From Candidatus Zixiibacteriota bacterium (lineage in GTDB: Bacteria > Zixibacteria > MSB-5A5 > GN15 > FEB-12), in contig JAHIVM010000406.1 of assembly GCA_018816665.1 (NCBI GenBank), forward strand, positions 1 to 6,249: a DNA stretch of 6,249 bases, read 5' to 3'. Positions 5,595 through 6,249 of this stretch are shown piece by piece. The first letter of the stretch is position 1. The number at the start of each line of letters is the position of its first letter. The notes below the pieces were generated by a model that worked only from the letters and a program-made list of their open reading frames with translations, ran no database searches and was not told the DNA's origin. A program made the position numbers and the translations under genes.

Positions 5595-6249
5595 ATGAAG
5601 ATTCGTACAATACTCAGTGTGTCGTTGCTGGTTCTCGTATTCGCGGCGGCCCACGTCACGGCCGGTGAAACGGTCAAGATCGGGTTGAACTACCCGGAAA
5701 CCGGTCCTTACAGTGTACAAGGGCTGGATCAGTTCCGTGCCGCGACACTGGCGGTTGAAGAAATCAATGCCAGTGGCGGTATCCTCGGCAAGCAGGTGGA
5801 GCTCGTATGCACGGACTCCAAGTCCAATCCGGATGTCTCGGTCGCCAATGCCAACAAGCTGATCGACCAGGACGGCGTCAAGATGATCTTTGGCGGCTCG
5901 TCGTCAGGCGTTGCCGTTGCGGTCGGTGATGTGTGTCAGCAAAAGAGCGTACCGTTCTTCGGCACGTTGACCTATTCCACGGCAACCACCGGTACCAAAG
6001 GTCACCGGCATACGTTCCGGGAATGTTACGATGCCTGGATGGGCGCCAGTGCGCTGGCATCGTACCTGAAGACCAACTTCCCCGGCAAAACGTACATGTA
6101 CATCACGTCCGACTACACGTGGGGCTGGACGACGGAAGCATCGATGCGGACGTTGACCGGTACCGAGGATGTTGAGGCTCACAAGGGCGTCAAAACTCCT
6201 CTTGGCACCGAAGACTTCAGCAAGCAGCTGGCCCTGGCCAAAATGGTCA
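5595..6249 (+). CDS. Periplasmic solute-binding protein, Leu/Ile/Val or amide type (partial at window end)
   Basis: The frame is open from ATG 5595 to the window end: 218 residues of a family usually about 380-430 long. AAAGGG lies seven bases upstream, and an in-frame TGA at 5580-5582 makes this the first possible start. A Sec signal peptide occupies residues 1 to about 23 (hydrophobic LSVSLLVLVFAAA, cleavage near VTA/G); there is no lipobox Cys, so it should be soluble in the periplasm. The mature part follows the type-1 binding-protein (Peripla_BP_6) fold: KIGLNYPETGPYS (28-40), AVEEINASGGILGK, the ligand-contact segment GGSSSG (100-105) and SDYTWGW (172-178), equivalent to the usual DYxxG element. 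Cys 72, 114 and 144 are visible. It likely binds an amino acid, amide or other small carboxylate for an ABC importer; specificity cannot be read here. It lies 47 bp behind the porin with no terminator between. Confidence 0.92.
   Translation, partial: MKIRTILSVSLLVLVFAAAHVTAGETVKIGLNYPETGPYSVQGLDQFRAATLAVEEINASGGILGKQVELVCTDSKSNPDVSVANANKLIDQDGVKMIFGGSSSGVAVAVGDVCQQKSVPFFGTLTYSTATTGTKGHRHTFRECYDAWMGASALASYLKTNFPGKTYMYITSDYTWGWTTEASMRTLTGTEDVEAHKGVKTPLGTEDFSKQLALAKMV

Noticed and set aside
5284..5677. Minus-strand open frames across the porin end and binding-protein start
   Set aside because: They lie opposite two well-supported genes and have biased, unfamily-like composition.

Overview
The window (6249 bp, roughly 55-60% G+C by eye) carries five protein-coding genes, all on the + strand. 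They come from a Gram-negative (diderm) bacterium: there is an outer-membrane beta-barrel protein and a periplasmic binding protein, each with a Sec signal peptide. The style of the regulators (NtrB/NtrC-like pair, PAS-GAF-PAS-LuxR protein with its characteristic linker) is common in Desulfobacterota and in uncultured diderm phyla such as Zixibacteria. The taxon cannot be fixed from this sequence alone.

Layout: (1) 2-526, C-terminal part of a sensor histidine kinase cut by the window start. (2) 528-1883, a complete sigma54-dependent NtrC-family response regulator one base downstream of the kinase stop; together they form a two-component operon. (3) 1884-2042, a 159-bp gap holding a hairpin right after the stop, an array of about five degenerate 10-bp repeats and a second strong hairpin. 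(4) 2043-3974, a soluble PAS-GAF-PAS protein with a C-terminal LuxR-type DNA-binding domain. (5) 3975-4365, 391 bp without a credible gene, containing small inverted repeats and one long stem-loop at 4246-4290. (6) 4366-5547, a DcaP-like outer-membrane porin. (7) 5595-6249, the N-terminal 218 residues of a type-1 periplasmic solute-binding protein (Leu/Ile/Val/amide-binding type), cut by the window end.

How it fits together (inference): the porin and binding protein, 47 bp apart with no terminator between them, look like one uptake unit, with passage through the outer membrane followed by capture in the periplasm. Inner-membrane permease and ATPase genes may follow beyond the window. Two regulators lie directly upstream, one sigma54-type and one LuxR-type, so local control of the uptake unit is plausible but not shown. 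No convincing -24/-12 (sigma54) promoter was found in any of the three intergenic gaps. I saw no tRNA, rRNA, CRISPR, insertion sequence or clear riboswitch. The gene families are all known. The least explained parts are the two regulatory gaps (1884-2042 and 3975-4365).
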